Source of the DNA: Endozoicomonas sp. G2_1
GTDB taxonomy: Bacteria > Pseudomonadota > Gammaproteobacteria > Enterobacterales > Alteromonadaceae
Length of the DNA: 64,000 bases
Assembly: GCF_017744155.1 (NCBI RefSeq)
Contig: NZ_JAGHQT010000014.1
Location: forward strand, 1 to 64,000
Direction: 5' to 3'
Both the position numbers and the translations under genes were made by a program. Under the pieces are notes generated by a model. It was given only the letters and a program-made list of their open reading frames with translations, was not told the DNA's origin and searched no databases. Positions 50,307 to 60,939 of this stretch are shown here, one piece after another. The stretch's first letter is position 1, and every line of letters starts with the position of its first letter.

Positions 50307-52049
50307 ATGGCGATATTGGAACAATTGAAGCAAAAACTATCTCAGCAGTTGGCGATTATTTACAATGATGTTGAGCTTAACACTGACTATGCTGAGCTTG
50401 CCGAGCGTTTGATCACCACTATGGCGCTTGATAACAACGCAACACCACCGGTGCCATTTGCCAATCATTGGTCTGAGCAAGATGTTGTCATGATCACATA
50501 CGGCGACAGCATTATTGATCATCAGTACAAACCGCTGGAAAACCTGCAACACTTTATCGACAGCTACTTAGGGCAAACAATCAACAGCATTCACGTATTG
50601 CCGTTTTTTCCCTACAGTTCAGACGACGGCTTTTCGGTCATTGATTATTCCAGCGTTAACGAAAGCTTGGGCGACTGGCAAGACATTAGTCAACTTGCCG
50701 AGAGCAAAAAAGTGATGGCAGATTTGGTGATCAATCACTGCTCAAGCCGCAGCGCGTGGTTTGACAACTTCATCAAAGGTGAAGGCCAAGGTTGCGATTA
50801 CTTTTTTACCGCTAGCCCAGAAGACGACTTATCGCTGGTAGTTCGGCCGCGAACATCGCCACTGCTGCGCACAGTCCAAACTGCCAACGGTGAACAACAC
50901 GTGTGGTGTACCTTCAGCCACGACCAAGTCGATTTAGATTTTCGCAACCCTGAAGTACTGCTGCAATTTGTTAGCATCATTCGGCAGTATCTCGATGCTG
51001 GCATCAGTATTTTTAGGCTCGACGCAGTCGCGTTTTTGTGGAAGGAAGTCGGTAGTAAAAGTATCAACTTAGTACAAACTCATGAAGTGATTCGGCTGCT
51101 GAGAACTTTGGTGGAGCACGCCCGTAACGATGCCATAATTATTACCGAAACCAATATTCCCAACACCCAAAACTTAACCTACTTCGGCAATGCCAACGAA
51201 GCCCATTGTATTTACAATTTTTCATTACCGCCGCTGCTAATTAACACTTTGATTACCGGAGACTGTCTGTATCTAAAGCGCTGGTTGATGAGTATGCCAC
51301 CGGCACAAAATGGCACGACTTATTTTAATTTTATTGCCTCTCACGACGGCATTGGCTTACGCCCCGCCGAAGGCCTACTGACCGATCAAGAAATCAGCAC
51401 CTTGATCAACACCATGAAGCAATTTGGCGGTCGTATTTCTTGGCGCACCAGTGAAAGTGGAGAACAAAAAGCCTATGAAATGAATATTACCCTATTCGAC
51501 GCACTACAGGGTACTACTAACGGCCCAGATAAATGGGGGATGGCGCGTTTTATTTGTGCTCATGCCATCATGTTGGGCTTAGAGGGAATTCCCGGTATTT
51601 ATATTCACAGTTTACTGGCCACCACGAACGATTATGAAAAGCTCAAAAATACCCATCACAATCGCGCCATTAACCGCCACCGTTGGCAATACCCCGAACT
51701 AAAAGACAAGCTGGCTGACGGTAACAGTCATCACCACAAAGTACTGAACCAACTTTTAGCATTAATTGATTTACGCAAGCAACAAGCGGCTTTTCACCCT
51801 AACGCTACTCAGTTTACTCTGCACTTAGGTTTACAGTTATTTGGTTTTTGGCGCCAAAGTATCGACCGCAAGCAAAGTATTTTTTGTATCAGTAATATTA
51901 GTGACCAAAGCGTTCAATTGCCGCTCAGTGAATTAAACCTAGTACTAACAGAGCGCTGGCGCGAACTTATTACCGACACTGAACTAGCAGCGTTAACCGA
52001 TACTATGACCTTAAGCCCCTATCAAACGGTGTGGTTGAGTAATGTTTAA
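50307..52049 (+). CDS. GH13_18 phosphorylase, probably glucosylglycerate phosphorylase
   Basis: A 580-residue alpha-amylase-family phosphorylase (sucrose-phosphorylase group). Catalytic residues: nucleophile D239 in FRLDAVAF, acid/base E281 in ITETNIP, and transition-state D347 in ASHDGIG. The N-terminal block [19 protein letters not shown] is typical. The ATG at 50307 is preferred over the adjacent GTG because GAG lies 9 bases upstream. Neighbouring GpgS and glycerate-kinase genes point to glucosylglycerate + Pi giving glucose-1-phosphate + glycerate, rather than sucrose. Sucrose specificity cannot be excluded from the sequence alone. Confidence 0.8.
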   Translation: MAILEQLKQKLSQQLAIIYNDVELNTDYAELAERLITTMALDNNATPPVPFANHWSEQDVVMITYGDSIIDHQYKPLENLQHFIDSYLGQTINSIHVLPFFPYSSDDGFSVIDYSSVNESLGDWQDISQLAESKKVMADLVINHCSSRSAWFDNFIKGEGQGCDYFFTASPEDDLSLVVRPRTSPLLRTVQTANGEQHVWCTFSHDQVDLDFRNPEVLLQFVSIIRQYLDAGISIFRLDAVAFLWKEVGSKSINLVQTHEVIRLLRTLVEHARNDAIIITETNIPNTQNLTYFGNANEAHCIYNFSLPPLLINTLITGDCLYLKRWLMSMPPAQNGTTYFNFIASHDGIGLRPAEGLLTDQEISTLINTMKQFGGRISWRTSESGEQKAYEMNITLFDALQGTTNGPDKWGMARFICAHAIMLGLEGIPGIYIHSLLATTNDYEKLKNTHHNRAINRHRWQYPELKDKLADGNSHHHKVLNQLLALIDLRKQQAAFHPNATQFTLHLGLQLFGFWRQSIDRKQSIFCISNISDQSVQLPLSELNLVLTERWRELITDTELAALTDTMTLSPYQTVWLSNV

Positions 52050-52067
52050 TAATTAAGTTTTTGCTCG

Positions 52068-52382
52068 CTAATTGCGCACTGTTTGGCATTGCCAGCAAAG
52101 TTCAAACTGAGCGCCGTTGGCTTCGCCACAGCTGCGACAAAACCAATCAATATCGTTACCTTTTTGTTGATTTTGTTCGTGCTCTGCAACAATTTTTAGT
52201 GCTAACTGCTCATGGGTATCTTCTAAAATCCAGAGTTCAGGCCATACATCAATCGGTGACAACTCACCGGCTGCACCGCCGGCAAACTCGTTCTTAATCA
52301 GTGTTTTTATCCCTAATTGATTAAGCTGCAGTTCCAGATGATTAACACTAAAGCGCTGCTCACTTTTATAAACTAGTTTCAT
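52068..52382 (-). CDS. DUF2007 protein with zinc ribbon
   Basis: A 104-residue protein. The N-terminal 65 residues match DUF2007, a GlnB-like putative signal-transducing fold (MKLVYKSEQRFSVNHLELQLNQLGIKTLIKNEFAGGAAG). The C-terminus is a zinc ribbon, CRSC and CWQC. ATG at 52382 with AGG 8 bases upstream. Convergent with the phosphorylase. Function unknown. Confidence 0.82.
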   Translation of the reverse strand: MKLVYKSEQRFSVNHLELQLNQLGIKTLIKNEFAGGAAGELSPIDVWPELWILEDTHEQLALKIVAEHEQNQQKGNDIDWFCRSCGEANGAQFELCWQCQTVRN

Positions 52383-52412
52383 CAAATGCCTTCCGTACCA
52401 GCACTAATTCAA

Positions 52413-53417
52413 CTACCTGAGCTGCTGATACAGCTGGCTACCAGTTATCTGCATGCGGTTGTCTTTACCCTCAGTAAAAATCTGCTCAATTAACTTGATA
52501 ATTGCCTCGTTGACTGGCGCTGAGCTACCTATTTGATGTGCCAATTTGACAATTTCACCATTGAGATAGGCAATTTCAGTTGGTCGACCTAACTGTAAAT
52601 CTTCCCACATTGACGAGCGCGCCTGAGCATCTATCTTGAGCATACTGGCGGCAATTCGCGTGAACAGCCAGTTTGGCAATTTAAGTAAATGAGGCAGCAA
52701 ACTTGGCCCTACCTTGGCTACTTTTGCCGGTGCAATACCTGCTTTGGCCAATACGCCAAGTGCTTCAATCATTGATAGCGCTAAAACTCGGCGGTAGTCG
52801 CGGTTTTCCAGTTGTTGTTTCAACGGTAAATCAGCGATCACATTAATTGCATTATTTAGGTTTAACAGCAGTTTGCCCCACTGAATACTGGCAATATCGT
52901 CGCTGACCATAGCATCAATACCAGCACTGACAAAGTACTGACTAAGCATTTTCGCTGGCTCAATACTCTCAAAGGCAAGTGCACCCTCAGTGCCACAAAA
53001 AAAGCGCCCTTGACCTTGGTTAACGACATTAAACGGCACCATACCGGTAATAATTTTGTGCTCAGGCATTAGCTTGGTAAGCAACTCGCCATTACCGATA
53101 CCATTTTGCAAACTCACGAGTGCTGAATGCTTGGCTAAATAAGGCTTAATGTCTCGGGCAGCGCTTTCAGTGTCTTTTGATTTTACCGTCAGTAACACAA
53201 CATCGACATTTGCTAAATCGCTCGGTTCAATAAATTTAATCGCGTTTGCTACACAGAATTTTTCAGAGCCATCGAGATTAGCTGATACAAGGCCGTGGTC
53301 AGCCAATGTCTTTTTAATGCTATCGCGGCCAATAAACACGACGTCTTGACCACTCGCTAGCAGCCGCCCGCCAAGGTAACAACCAATAGAACCGGCACCA
53401 AAAATTGCAATTTTCAT
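52413..53417 (-). CDS. panE: 2-dehydropantoate 2-reductase family protein
   Basis: Ketopantoate reductase family: an NADPH-dependent enzyme making pantoate for coenzyme A, or an ApbA-like relative. Residues 1-14 hold the Rossmann motif GAGSIGCYLGGRLL. The C-terminal ApbA domain has the catalytic-Lys region SIQWGKLLLNLNNAINVIADLP and the SMWEDLQLGRPTEIAYLNGEIVKLA block. ATG at 53417 is chosen (MKIAIFGAG), the usual family start; an upstream GTG is also possible. About 334 residues, longer than E. coli PanE (303). Confidence 0.86.
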   Translation of the reverse strand: MKIAIFGAGSIGCYLGGRLLASGQDVVFIGRDSIKKTLADHGLVSANLDGSEKFCVANAIKFIEPSDLANVDVVLLTVKSKDTESAARDIKPYLAKHSALVSLQNGIGNGELLTKLMPEHKIITGMVPFNVVNQGQGRFFCGTEGALAFESIEPAKMLSQYFVSAGIDAMVSDDIASIQWGKLLLNLNNAINVIADLPLKQQLENRDYRRVLALSMIEALGVLAKAGIAPAKVAKVGPSLLPHLLKLPNWLFTRIAASMLKIDAQARSSMWEDLQLGRPTEIAYLNGEIVKLAHQIGSSAPVNEAIIKLIEQIFTEGKDNRMQITGSQLYQQLR

Positions 53418-53639
53418 ATTCACGCGCTTTTGAATTAAACAGAGTTTTCAGACTAAAACAAAAAGCTAGTAAGGCCAAGGGCTTATAGTAAATGGACGAA
53501 CTTATTGATGAGCATAACTAAGATAAATGCGGTAAATAACAGGCTCGACAAGATTGATATCGGCAAAAGCGCTATCAATCGCGGGGCAAACCATTAAAAT
53601 AGCCTTAATATTGGAAAACCAGACCAACTGGACAAAATC

Positions 53640-54623
53640 ATGAATTCACAAAAACCTCGAGTTAATAAACTAGGATTTAAAAAACTCATTGCCGCGTCGG
53701 CGATTATTAGCGCGCTAAGTCTTGTCAGCGCTTGCTCGACTGATACCACTGCTGGCAACGAGCCTGCAACTCAAGAAACTACTGTATCAAGTTTAAAAGT
53801 CGCCACTTGGAACATCGCATGGCTTGGCTCGCATGAATATAACAAGCGTGATAACGACGACTATCAACAGCTTGCTAAGTACGCGAAAGCACTCGACGCC
53901 GATGTTATCGCCTTGCAAGAAGTAGAAAACGCTGACTATGCCCGCAAGGTCTTTGGCGATGATTATCACTATTACTTTTCTACCAAAGACTGGGTTCAGC
54001 GAGTCGGTGTTGCGGTGCGAAAGTCACTGAACCTAGAGATCAAATCAGCTGAATATCGTGCACTGGATGTGGGTCGTGTGCGCAATGGTATCGACATTAC
54101 CTTAACTCAAGGTGATAAATCACTGCGTTTACTTGCCGTGCACTTAAAGTCAGGTTGTTTTGACAATCCGCTTGATCCCGAAAGTGTCGCTGCCATGCCT
54201 GCTAGCACAGATCGCGAGTTGCGCAGAAAAGATGCTTGTCAGCGCTTAGCCAAACAACGCTCACCACTGGAAAGCTGGATTGATGCCCGCGCCAGTGAAA
54301 ACAAACCCTTTATTGTTTTAGGTGATTTTAACCGCCGGTTTAGTCAAGACATTGCCAAACAATACCCAGAAAACCAAGGCCTTTGGCAAATCATTGACGA
54401 TCACGACGCAGAAAAATTGTGGTCGCCAACCCTAACTACCGAATCTAAGTGTTGGGGTGGTTACTACAAAGACTACATCGACCATATTGTCTTCGACCCA
54501 AGAGCTAAGCAAATGTACCAAGCTGATTCGTTTAGCCAGTTGGTGTTTGATGGTGAGTACAGCCGGGAGCTAAGCAATGCGCTAAGTGATCACTGTCCAA
54601 TAGCTGTCGAGTTGAATTGGTAG
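53640..54623 (+). CDS. Endonuclease/exonuclease/phosphatase lipoprotein
   Basis: A 327-residue predicted lipoprotein (signal to about 31, lipobox LVSAC, Cys32) with an EEP (DNase I-like) domain. Motifs: ATWNIAWLG, IALQEVE, LLAVHLKSGC, VLGDFNRR, and LSDHCPIAVEL with catalytic Asp/His. It would be a cell-envelope nuclease or phosphatase; the substrate is unknown. Cysteines in SGCFDNP, KDACQRL and ESKCWGG may form disulphides, consistent with export. Divergent from the panE-like gene. Confidence 0.87.
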   Translation: MNSQKPRVNKLGFKKLIAASAIISALSLVSACSTDTTAGNEPATQETTVSSLKVATWNIAWLGSHEYNKRDNDDYQQLAKYAKALDADVIALQEVENADYARKVFGDDYHYYFSTKDWVQRVGVAVRKSLNLEIKSAEYRALDVGRVRNGIDITLTQGDKSLRLLAVHLKSGCFDNPLDPESVAAMPASTDRELRRKDACQRLAKQRSPLESWIDARASENKPFIVLGDFNRRFSQDIAKQYPENQGLWQIIDDHDAEKLWSPTLTTESKCWGGYYKDYIDHIVFDPRAKQMYQADSFSQLVFDGEYSRELSNALSDHCPIAVELNW

Positions 54624-54639
54624 TGACTTCATTAATCAA

Positions 54640-54675
54640 GCAATATGTCAGGTTGAACTAAGCCTGACATATTGC
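54640..54675. terminator. 13-bp inverted repeat between convergent genes
   Basis: GCAATATGTCAGG (54640-54652), 10-nt loop, CCTGACATATTGC (54663-54675). Perfect stem 16 bp after the nuclease gene and 13 bp before the stop of the opposite gene. No T-run, so it may be a bidirectional but weak terminator or an RNA-stability hairpin. Confidence 0.6.
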
Positions 54676-54687
54676 GACAAGAATACA

Positions 54688-55221
54688 CTAATTGTAGATT
54701 CTAAAGCTTGAATCCTGCTTCCAATTATCAAACTCATTGTTGACAACAGGCCAAGTATAATCAAACATCCATTCGCCCTTAATTTTTATGAAATAGATGT
54801 TAACACCTTTCCAATGCTCTGAGACAAAGTGGACATCCATTAACAGTTTTAAATGCCCCCTCTCTTTTTTACATCTTTGAGAAAAATGTGAAGGTGTTTT
54901 GTAGATAGTTAGCAACTCAAACTTTTGGTACCGGTGATACAATATAAAATCATTTAAGTCTGTAAACTGACTTAAAAAGCTAGAATCTTTATCACTTGAG
55001 CTAAGTTTTTCATATTGTTCAGTTAACTTTTCTTTATCGATAAATATAAAAGAATTGACGCGCTTCCAATAATCCTCTTGAGATTCATGGCTCTTATCAA
55101 AGTGCAGGTATTTTTGATAGAGATTCTTTAACTCACAATTCGCAAATGTTTTATTAGAAAAGCAAATCAACACAACGGAAAGCCAAACAGTATATTTAAC
55201 TAAGGACTTTGTAAGAAACAT
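54688..55221 (-). CDS. Exported protein of unknown function, AT-rich
   Basis: A 177-residue protein I do not recognise. A signal peptide (residues 1-28, ending FANCELK) is followed by a charged, Lys/Asp/Ser-rich mature chain with aromatic residues and no clear motif. The gene looks AT-richer than its neighbours and uses more rare-looking A/T-ending codons, which hints at a recent arrival. GGGAA lies upstream of the ATG. It lies between the nuclease and argA. Confidence 0.65.
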   Translation of the reverse strand: MFLTKSLVKYTVWLSVVLICFSNKTFANCELKNLYQKYLHFDKSHESQEDYWKRVNSFIFIDKEKLTEQYEKLSSSDKDSSFLSQFTDLNDFILYHRYQKFELLTIYKTPSHFSQRCKKERGHLKLLMDVHFVSEHWKGVNIYFIKIKGEWMFDYTWPVVNNEFDNWKQDSSFRIYN

Positions 55222-55280
55222 AAACTATATTCCCGCTTATTAATCCGGTTGATTAAATTAGTTTACTTAGTACAAAAAAA

Positions 55281-56591
55281 CTAAATATCCTTCACAAACA
55301 CCTTAGACTTGCGTTGATAGTTATACATTTGCTTTTTGCCCTCTGGCAATTTGTCTATTGGCTGCTCAATGAAACCCTGCTCTCTAAACCAGTGGCCACT
55401 GACCGTGGTTAACACAAAAATACTCGACAGTTCTAAGTCTTTGGCCTGTTGCTCAAGCGCTTGTAGCAAACGGACACCGCGATTGCCCTTGCGATAATCA
55501 GGATGAATAGCAACGCAGGCAACTTCACCAGAGTTTTCTTCTGAATAAGGATAAAGCGCGGCACAGGCGATGGTAACATCTTCTTTGCGAATGACAGTGA
55601 AGCGGTCAATTTCCATTTCTAGCAATTCACGCGAGCGTTTTACTAGTACCCCTTCAGCTTCAAGTGGTTCAAGCAGTTCTAAAATGCCGCCAACATCATC
55701 AATAGACGCGGTTGAGATTTGTTCTTTGTAGTCTTTTGCCACTAGCGTACCAGCGCCGTCGCGAGTAAATAACTCTTGTAGTAAGGCGGTATCACTTTGG
55801 TAGTTCAAGCAATGACAACGCTCAACACCGCCGTCAGCACTTTCAGCGATTGCTTTTAGCAACAATTGTTGTTGGTAATCATCACTACTATTGAGTAGCT
55901 TTTTCACGCGGCTAACATCACAACTTTTAATCAACTTACCTGAGCTGTCGAGTAAACCGTCGTTTTTGCTAAAGGTAATCAACTTATCAGCATTCAGTGC
56001 AATTGCCGCTTGTGTGGCAACGTCTTCAAAGGTCAAATTAAACACTTCACCAGTCGGTGAATAACCGACCGGTGACAACAACACAATAGAGCCGTAATCG
56101 AGCTGGGTGTTGATACCAACGGTGTCGATGCGGCGAACAACGCCTGTGTATTTGTAATCAACACCATCTTTAACACCAATTGGACGAGCAACGACAAAAT
56201 TACCTGTGCTGACGCGAATTTCAGCGCCGTGCATCGGCGAATTAATCAAGCCCATGGTCAGCAATGCTTCAATATGAATGCGCATTGAACCTGTGGCGTC
56301 TTTTACCGCAGATAAAGTATCGCTATCGGTAATGCGAACATTGTCCTGCATATTGGGCGCGACGTTTTGCCACTGCATGCGCTGGTCAATTTGCGGACGC
56401 GCGCCATGTACTAATACCAGCTTCACACCAAGACTGCGCAACAAGGCGATATCGTGAATAATGTTGGCAAAGTTGGCGTCTTGCACCGCTTCGCCGCCAA
56501 ACATCAAGACAAAAGTCTTGCCGCGGTGGGCATTAATATAAGGGGCTGCATGTCTAAACCACTTGATGTCGCTTGGACCACTCTTATACAT
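55281..56591 (-). CDS. argA: N-acetylglutamate synthase
   Basis: First step of arginine synthesis: acetylates glutamate, feedback-inhibited by arginine. It is 436 residues with an N-terminal amino-acid-kinase-like domain (about 22-280, FVLMFGGEAVQD, VLVHGARPQID) that binds arginine, and a C-terminal GNAT domain (about 290-436, CVAIHPDYRKGNRGVRLL). It lies 105 bp after argH(A) on the same strand. The argH tail offers a second acetyltransferase, so two activities for this step may coexist. Confidence 0.95.
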   Translation of the reverse strand: MYKSGPSDIKWFRHAAPYINAHRGKTFVLMFGGEAVQDANFANIIHDIALLRSLGVKLVLVHGARPQIDQRMQWQNVAPNMQDNVRITDSDTLSAVKDATGSMRIHIEALLTMGLINSPMHGAEIRVSTGNFVVARPIGVKDGVDYKYTGVVRRIDTVGINTQLDYGSIVLLSPVGYSPTGEVFNLTFEDVATQAAIALNADKLITFSKNDGLLDSSGKLIKSCDVSRVKKLLNSSDDYQQQLLLKAIAESADGGVERCHCLNYQSDTALLQELFTRDGAGTLVAKDYKEQISTASIDDVGGILELLEPLEAEGVLVKRSRELLEMEIDRFTVIRKEDVTIACAALYPYSEENSGEVACVAIHPDYRKGNRGVRLLQALEQQAKDLELSSIFVLTTVSGHWFREQGFIEQPIDKLPEGKKQMYNYQRKSKVFVKDI

Positions 56592-56696
56592 AGGCTGTTA
56601 AACTCTTTTTGTTGAAGCTATTCGTTATTAAACGGATTAATTTTGTCGTTTTAATGAAAAAGAGGCGAATCATTTCGCCCCTTGTGGTTGAGCAAC

Positions 56697-58631
56697 TTAG
56701 TAGCCGCCGACCAAATATTCCATTGCCACCTCGTCGTCTGGATTCTTATGCGGGCTTGGCTCGCTGTCTTCAATAATATTATCAGCCAACGAATTCTTAT
56801 CAATTAAGTTGAAACCAAGCTTGGTAAAGAAATCAGGTACATAAGTTAGCACAATGATTTTTTGCAGCTCGATTTGGTGAGCAAAATCTAATAAATACTG
56901 GACCATTGCCTGCCCTTGCCCTTGGCCATGAGCTTTTTCGTCAACAACAATTGAACGTATCTCGGCAAGACCAGTTTGGTAAATGTAAAGCGAGGCACAG
57001 CCAACCACTTCACCGGCAATTTCAGCAACAACAAAATTTTGAATGTCGTGAATAATATTGTCGCGTGAGCGCGGTAAAATTTCGCCTTTATCGGCCCAGT
57101 AATCCACTTGTTGATAAATTTTATCAACGTCTGACATACGCGCGCGACGCACAGAAATAGCGGCCGCACGTTGAGCATCTAAGCGCTGCTTAACTTGCTT
57201 TAACGCTACTTTAATTTGCTGTTTACCCGGTGCACCAACCACTTGTTCGTTAAGAATTTCGTCGTTGCCCGACTGAATACTCGCGATCGCTTTTTCCACT
57301 TGGCCACGCGAGGTACCACCAAGCACTTCACGCTTATCTAACGTCGATTCAATCGACAAGTGTTGATAAACATCTTGCTCGATTTTATCGCTAAACTCTT
57401 GAAGTTGGGTGAGGGTTAAATCTTCCAATGGACAGCCTTTATCAATGGCGGCAAGTACCACTTCACCGACAATGTGATGGGCTTCCCTAAATGGAATGTC
57501 TTTACTGACTAAATAATCGGCAAGTTCTGTGGCATTTGCATAACCTTGTTGCGCCGCCGCCAGCGTTCTATTGCGATTTACTTTCAAGCCATCAGCCACT
57601 AACACCGCCATTTCTAAGCACTCATGCCAAGTATCAAGAGCGTCGAATAGCCCTTCTTTATCTTCCTGCATGTCTTTGTTGTAGGCCAGTGGCAAGGCTT
57701 TCATGGTCATTAACATACCGGTTAATGAGCCTGTTACTCGGCCTGCTTTGCCGCGAATAAGTTCACAAGCGTCTGGATTTTTCTTTTGCGGCATTAATGA
57801 TGAACCTGAGCTTACTAAGTCGCTCATTTCAACAAAACCCGCTTCACCTGAGTTGTAGAAAATCAAATCTTCAGCAAAGCGCGATAAGTGCATCATGCTA
57901 ACGCTCGCTGCCGATAATAACTCTATAACGTGGTCACGATCTGACACTGCATCTAAGCTATTTAAGGTCGCTTTGCGAAAACCCAAGTTTTGCGCCAATA
58001 AGTCGCGATCAATTGGGTAAGCAGTACCCGCTAACGCTCCTGAACCAAGCGGTGAAGTGTCGGCGCGGTACAAAGCGTCTTTTAAGCGGCCAATATCGCG
58101 GTTAAACATTTCTACATAAGCTAAACACCAATGGCCGAAAGTCACAGGTTGGGCTCTTTGCAAATGGGTATAACCCGGTAACACTGTGCCTTTTTCACGC
58201 TCAGCAAGGTTCATTAACGCTTGTTGTAAATTGACTAAGGCCAATAAAATTTCGCCACCCGTCTCTTTACACCAAAGTTTTAAATCCGTCGCTACTTGGT
58301 CGTTACGGCTGCGACCTGTGTGTAATTTCTTACCCAAGTCGCCAGTTTTTTCAATTAGCGCACCTTCAACCCAGCTGTGAATATCTTCGGCATCAGATAA
58401 CAAAATCTGCTTTGGATTTTGTTCAACCGACTCTTTCAATTCAGTTAACGCTTGTAATAACTGGTCAAGCTCAGCTTGGCTTAAAACATCAACCGTGGTT
58501 AATGCTTGCGCCCACGCCATTGAACCAACGATGTCTTGTACTGCCATACGGTAATCAACTGGCAGTGAGTCGTTGAATTTTTTAAATTGTGCACTGGCTT
58601 GCTCTTTAAAGCGGCCGCCCCATAACGCCAT
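56697..58631 (-). CDS. argH: Argininosuccinate lyase fused to GNAT acetyltransferase
   Basis: A 644-residue fusion. Residues 1-465 are argininosuccinate lyase, the last arginine step (signature [18 protein letters not shown] near 278-295). Residues 480-640 are a GNAT domain ([25 protein letters not shown]). This is the argH(A) type known from Moritella and vibrios, where the tail can supply N-acetylglutamate synthase. The start has GGAG upstream. The tail may be active, or redundant because a full argA follows. Confidence 0.95.
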   Translation of the reverse strand: MALWGGRFKEQASAQFKKFNDSLPVDYRMAVQDIVGSMAWAQALTTVDVLSQAELDQLLQALTELKESVEQNPKQILLSDAEDIHSWVEGALIEKTGDLGKKLHTGRSRNDQVATDLKLWCKETGGEILLALVNLQQALMNLAEREKGTVLPGYTHLQRAQPVTFGHWCLAYVEMFNRDIGRLKDALYRADTSPLGSGALAGTAYPIDRDLLAQNLGFRKATLNSLDAVSDRDHVIELLSAASVSMMHLSRFAEDLIFYNSGEAGFVEMSDLVSSGSSLMPQKKNPDACELIRGKAGRVTGSLTGMLMTMKALPLAYNKDMQEDKEGLFDALDTWHECLEMAVLVADGLKVNRNRTLAAAQQGYANATELADYLVSKDIPFREAHHIVGEVVLAAIDKGCPLEDLTLTQLQEFSDKIEQDVYQHLSIESTLDKREVLGGTSRGQVEKAIASIQSGNDEILNEQVVGAPGKQQIKVALKQVKQRLDAQRAAAISVRRARMSDVDKIYQQVDYWADKGEILPRSRDNIIHDIQNFVVAEIAGEVVGCASLYIYQTGLAEIRSIVVDEKAHGQGQGQAMVQYLLDFAHQIELQKIIVLTYVPDFFTKLGFNLIDKNSLADNIIEDSEPSPHKNPDDEVAMEYLVGGY

Positions 58632-58680
58632 ACTTTTCTCCTAATTCGCCTTTATTTAGTTTAGTTATCTAATTTCACTG

Positions 58681-59901
58681 CTACTTTTGGTTAAGTGCAG
58701 TAATTCTGCTCGATAAACTAAACAAGCGAATAAAACCTTCTGCGTGTTGTTGGTCGTAAACTTCGTCGGCACCGAAAGTGGCAAACTCCTCTGAGTACAA
58801 GCTGTTTGGTGAACGACGTTGGGTAACCGTTGCTTGGCCTTTGTAAAGTTTAACCACGACATCGCCAGTGACTTTTTCAGCCAGTGACGCTGCAGCAGCA
58901 AGCTGTGCTTTTGCCAATGGTGTGAACCAACGGCCATCGTAAATAACGTGTGAGAACTCAAGACCAATTGACTCTCTGAACTTGAGCGACTCTTTGTCTA
59001 AAATAAGGGTTTCTAAGCCTTTGTACGCCGCCATTAAAACAGTACCGCCCGGCGTTTCGTAACAACCGCGTGACTTCATGCCCACTAAGCGGTTTTCTAC
59101 GATATCGATACGACCAACGCCATGCGCAGCGGCTTTGTCGTTCAAGTAAACCAAAGCTTGGTAAGGCGACAACTCTTGACCATCAACAGCGGTTAATTGA
59201 CCTTCTTTAAAGCTCAAAGTCACTGAACCTGGCTCGTTTGGAGCATCCATTGGATCAACAGTCATGGTCCACACTTCTTTAGACGGCTCACACCAAGGAT
59301 CTTCTAACTCACCGCCTTCGTGAGAAATATGCCAAGCGTTGGCATCGCGGCTGTAAATTTTAGTCAGTGACGCTGAACATGGAATATCGCGCTCGGCTAA
59401 GTAAGCCAATAAGTCTTCGCGAGAAACCATGTCCCACTCACGCCAAGGAGCAATAACCGTTAGCTCAGGCGCTAGTGCCGCGAAACAAGACTCGAAACGC
59501 ACTTGGTCGTTACCCTTACCAGTACAGCCGTGACATACAGCGTCAGCACCTACTTTAAGCGCGACTTCAACGTGTGCTTTCGCAATCACTGGACGCGCCA
59601 TTGAAGTACCCAACAAGTACTGACCTTCGTAAACTGAACCCGTTTTTAAGATCGGGTAAATGTATTCTTTAACAAATTCTTCTTTTAAGTCGACAACGTG
59701 ACACTCAGAGGCACCTGAGGCAATGGCTTTTTCTTTGATACCTTCAAGTTCTTCGTCACCTTGGCCAACATCGGCACAAAAGGCGACAACTTCACAACCG
59801 TCGTAGTTTTCTTTTAACCAAGGAATGATTGCCGAGGTGTCTAAACCACCTGAGTAGGCCAATACCACTTTTTTGATTTTTTTCTTTGCTGCTAATGCCA
59901 T
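58681..59901 (-). CDS. argG: Argininosuccinate synthase
   Basis: Joins citrulline and aspartate using ATP. It is 406 residues with the pyrophosphate-loop [18 protein letters not shown] (13-30), [15 protein letters not shown], and the [12 protein letters not shown] block. AGGAAACGAAG precedes the ATG. Fourth of the argCBFGH order. Standard type 1 length. Confidence 0.97.
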   Translation of the reverse strand: MALAAKKKIKKVVLAYSGGLDTSAIIPWLKENYDGCEVVAFCADVGQGDEELEGIKEKAIASGASECHVVDLKEEFVKEYIYPILKTGSVYEGQYLLGTSMARPVIAKAHVEVALKVGADAVCHGCTGKGNDQVRFESCFAALAPELTVIAPWREWDMVSREDLLAYLAERDIPCSASLTKIYSRDANAWHISHEGGELEDPWCEPSKEVWTMTVDPMDAPNEPGSVTLSFKEGQLTAVDGQELSPYQALVYLNDKAAAHGVGRIDIVENRLVGMKSRGCYETPGGTVLMAAYKGLETLILDKESLKFRESIGLEFSHVIYDGRWFTPLAKAQLAAAASLAEKVTGDVVVKLYKGQATVTQRRSPNSLYSEEFATFGADEVYDQQHAEGFIRLFSLSSRITALNQK

Positions 59902-59974
59902 CTTCGTTTCCTAAATTCTATTCGTTTAAACTGTAAATTCTGTTCTTTTGCTGATTTCAGTACCGTTGATAAAA

Positions 59975-60886
59975 CTACTGAAAAAAGCTGACTAATACGG
60001 CGTTTTGCGCCCACATTCTGTTTTCTGCTTGTTGGAAAACCACTGCTAATTCGCTGTCGAATAGCTCAGTAGTGATTTCTTCTTCCAAATGCGCTGGCTG
60101 ACAGTGCATAACAATTTTCGCGCCGGTATCCGTCATCATTTGATGATTGACTTGATACGGCATAAATTTCGCCAAAATATCTTCAACCTTAGTATCATCA
60201 CCCATCGACACCCAAGTGTCGGTGTAAATCGCATCTTGTTGACCAAGGTCGCTAACATCTGAAGTTAATATTAGTTTAGCACCTGATTGCTCGGCAATTT
60301 TTAATGCTTTGTTAAACATTTCAGCACTAGGGCCATGACCAGGAGGACAGCACAATGTAAAGTCCATGCCAAGCGTTGCCGCCATAATCATCAATGAATT
60401 TGAGACGTTGTTGCCATCGCCAACATAAGCGAATTTGACTGCGCTTAAATCGTCAAAATTTTCCGCTAAGGTGACGAAATCGGCTAGGCCTTGGCATGGG
60501 TGGTAGCTATCGCAAAGCGCATTAACTACAGGCACACTGGCGTGCTCAGCAAGCTGCTGGATAGAGTTGTGACTAAAGACACGAGCGACGATAACATCGG
60601 CCCAGCACGATAAGTTCTTCGCGTAATCACTGACTCGTTCACGTTCGCCGAGCTTGCCATTTTGTTGGCCTAAGTACAGTGCGTGACCACCAAGTTTGTT
60701 AATGCCTATATCAAAGCTAACGTGAGTTCTCAATGATGGTTTTTCAAAAATCATGGCGACTGATTTGCCCGCCAAAACGTTTTGGTAATCTTGTGGTTTT
60801 GCTTTAATTCTGATCGCTAAGGCAATCAAGTCGAGTAATTGTTGTTTTGATAGCTGATCGTCAGCTAAAAAGTTCTGTAACGACAT
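59975..60886 (-). CDS. argF: Ornithine carbamoyltransferase
   Basis: Makes citrulline from ornithine and carbamoyl phosphate. It is 303 residues. The carbamoyl-phosphate loop reads S51-L-R-T-H (canonical STRTR). HPCQGLADFVTL and the ornithine-binding WVSMGDD are present, and the C-terminal catalytic loop reads HCQPA instead of HCLPA. The substitutions keep Ser, Arg and Thr. Sits between argB and argG. Annotated as argF from context; substrate specificity fits ornithine by the SMG motif. Confidence 0.93.
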   Translation of the reverse strand: MSLQNFLADDQLSKQQLLDLIALAIRIKAKPQDYQNVLAGKSVAMIFEKPSLRTHVSFDIGINKLGGHALYLGQQNGKLGERERVSDYAKNLSCWADVIVARVFSHNSIQQLAEHASVPVVNALCDSYHPCQGLADFVTLAENFDDLSAVKFAYVGDGNNVSNSLMIMAATLGMDFTLCCPPGHGPSAEMFNKALKIAEQSGAKLILTSDVSDLGQQDAIYTDTWVSMGDDTKVEDILAKFMPYQVNHQMMTDTGAKIVMHCQPAHLEEEITTELFDSELAVVFQQAENRMWAQNAVLVSFFQ

Positions 60887-60939
60887 AAGTAATTCTCGTG
60901 TTCTATCAATAAATGCGGTAATTAATGTTTAGACAAAAA

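Noticed and set aside
50307-52049. Sucrose phosphorylase as the primary call
   Set aside because: The family signature alone would allow it, but no sucrose genes are nearby and the two adjacent genes both act on glycerate compounds, so glucosylglycerate is preferred.
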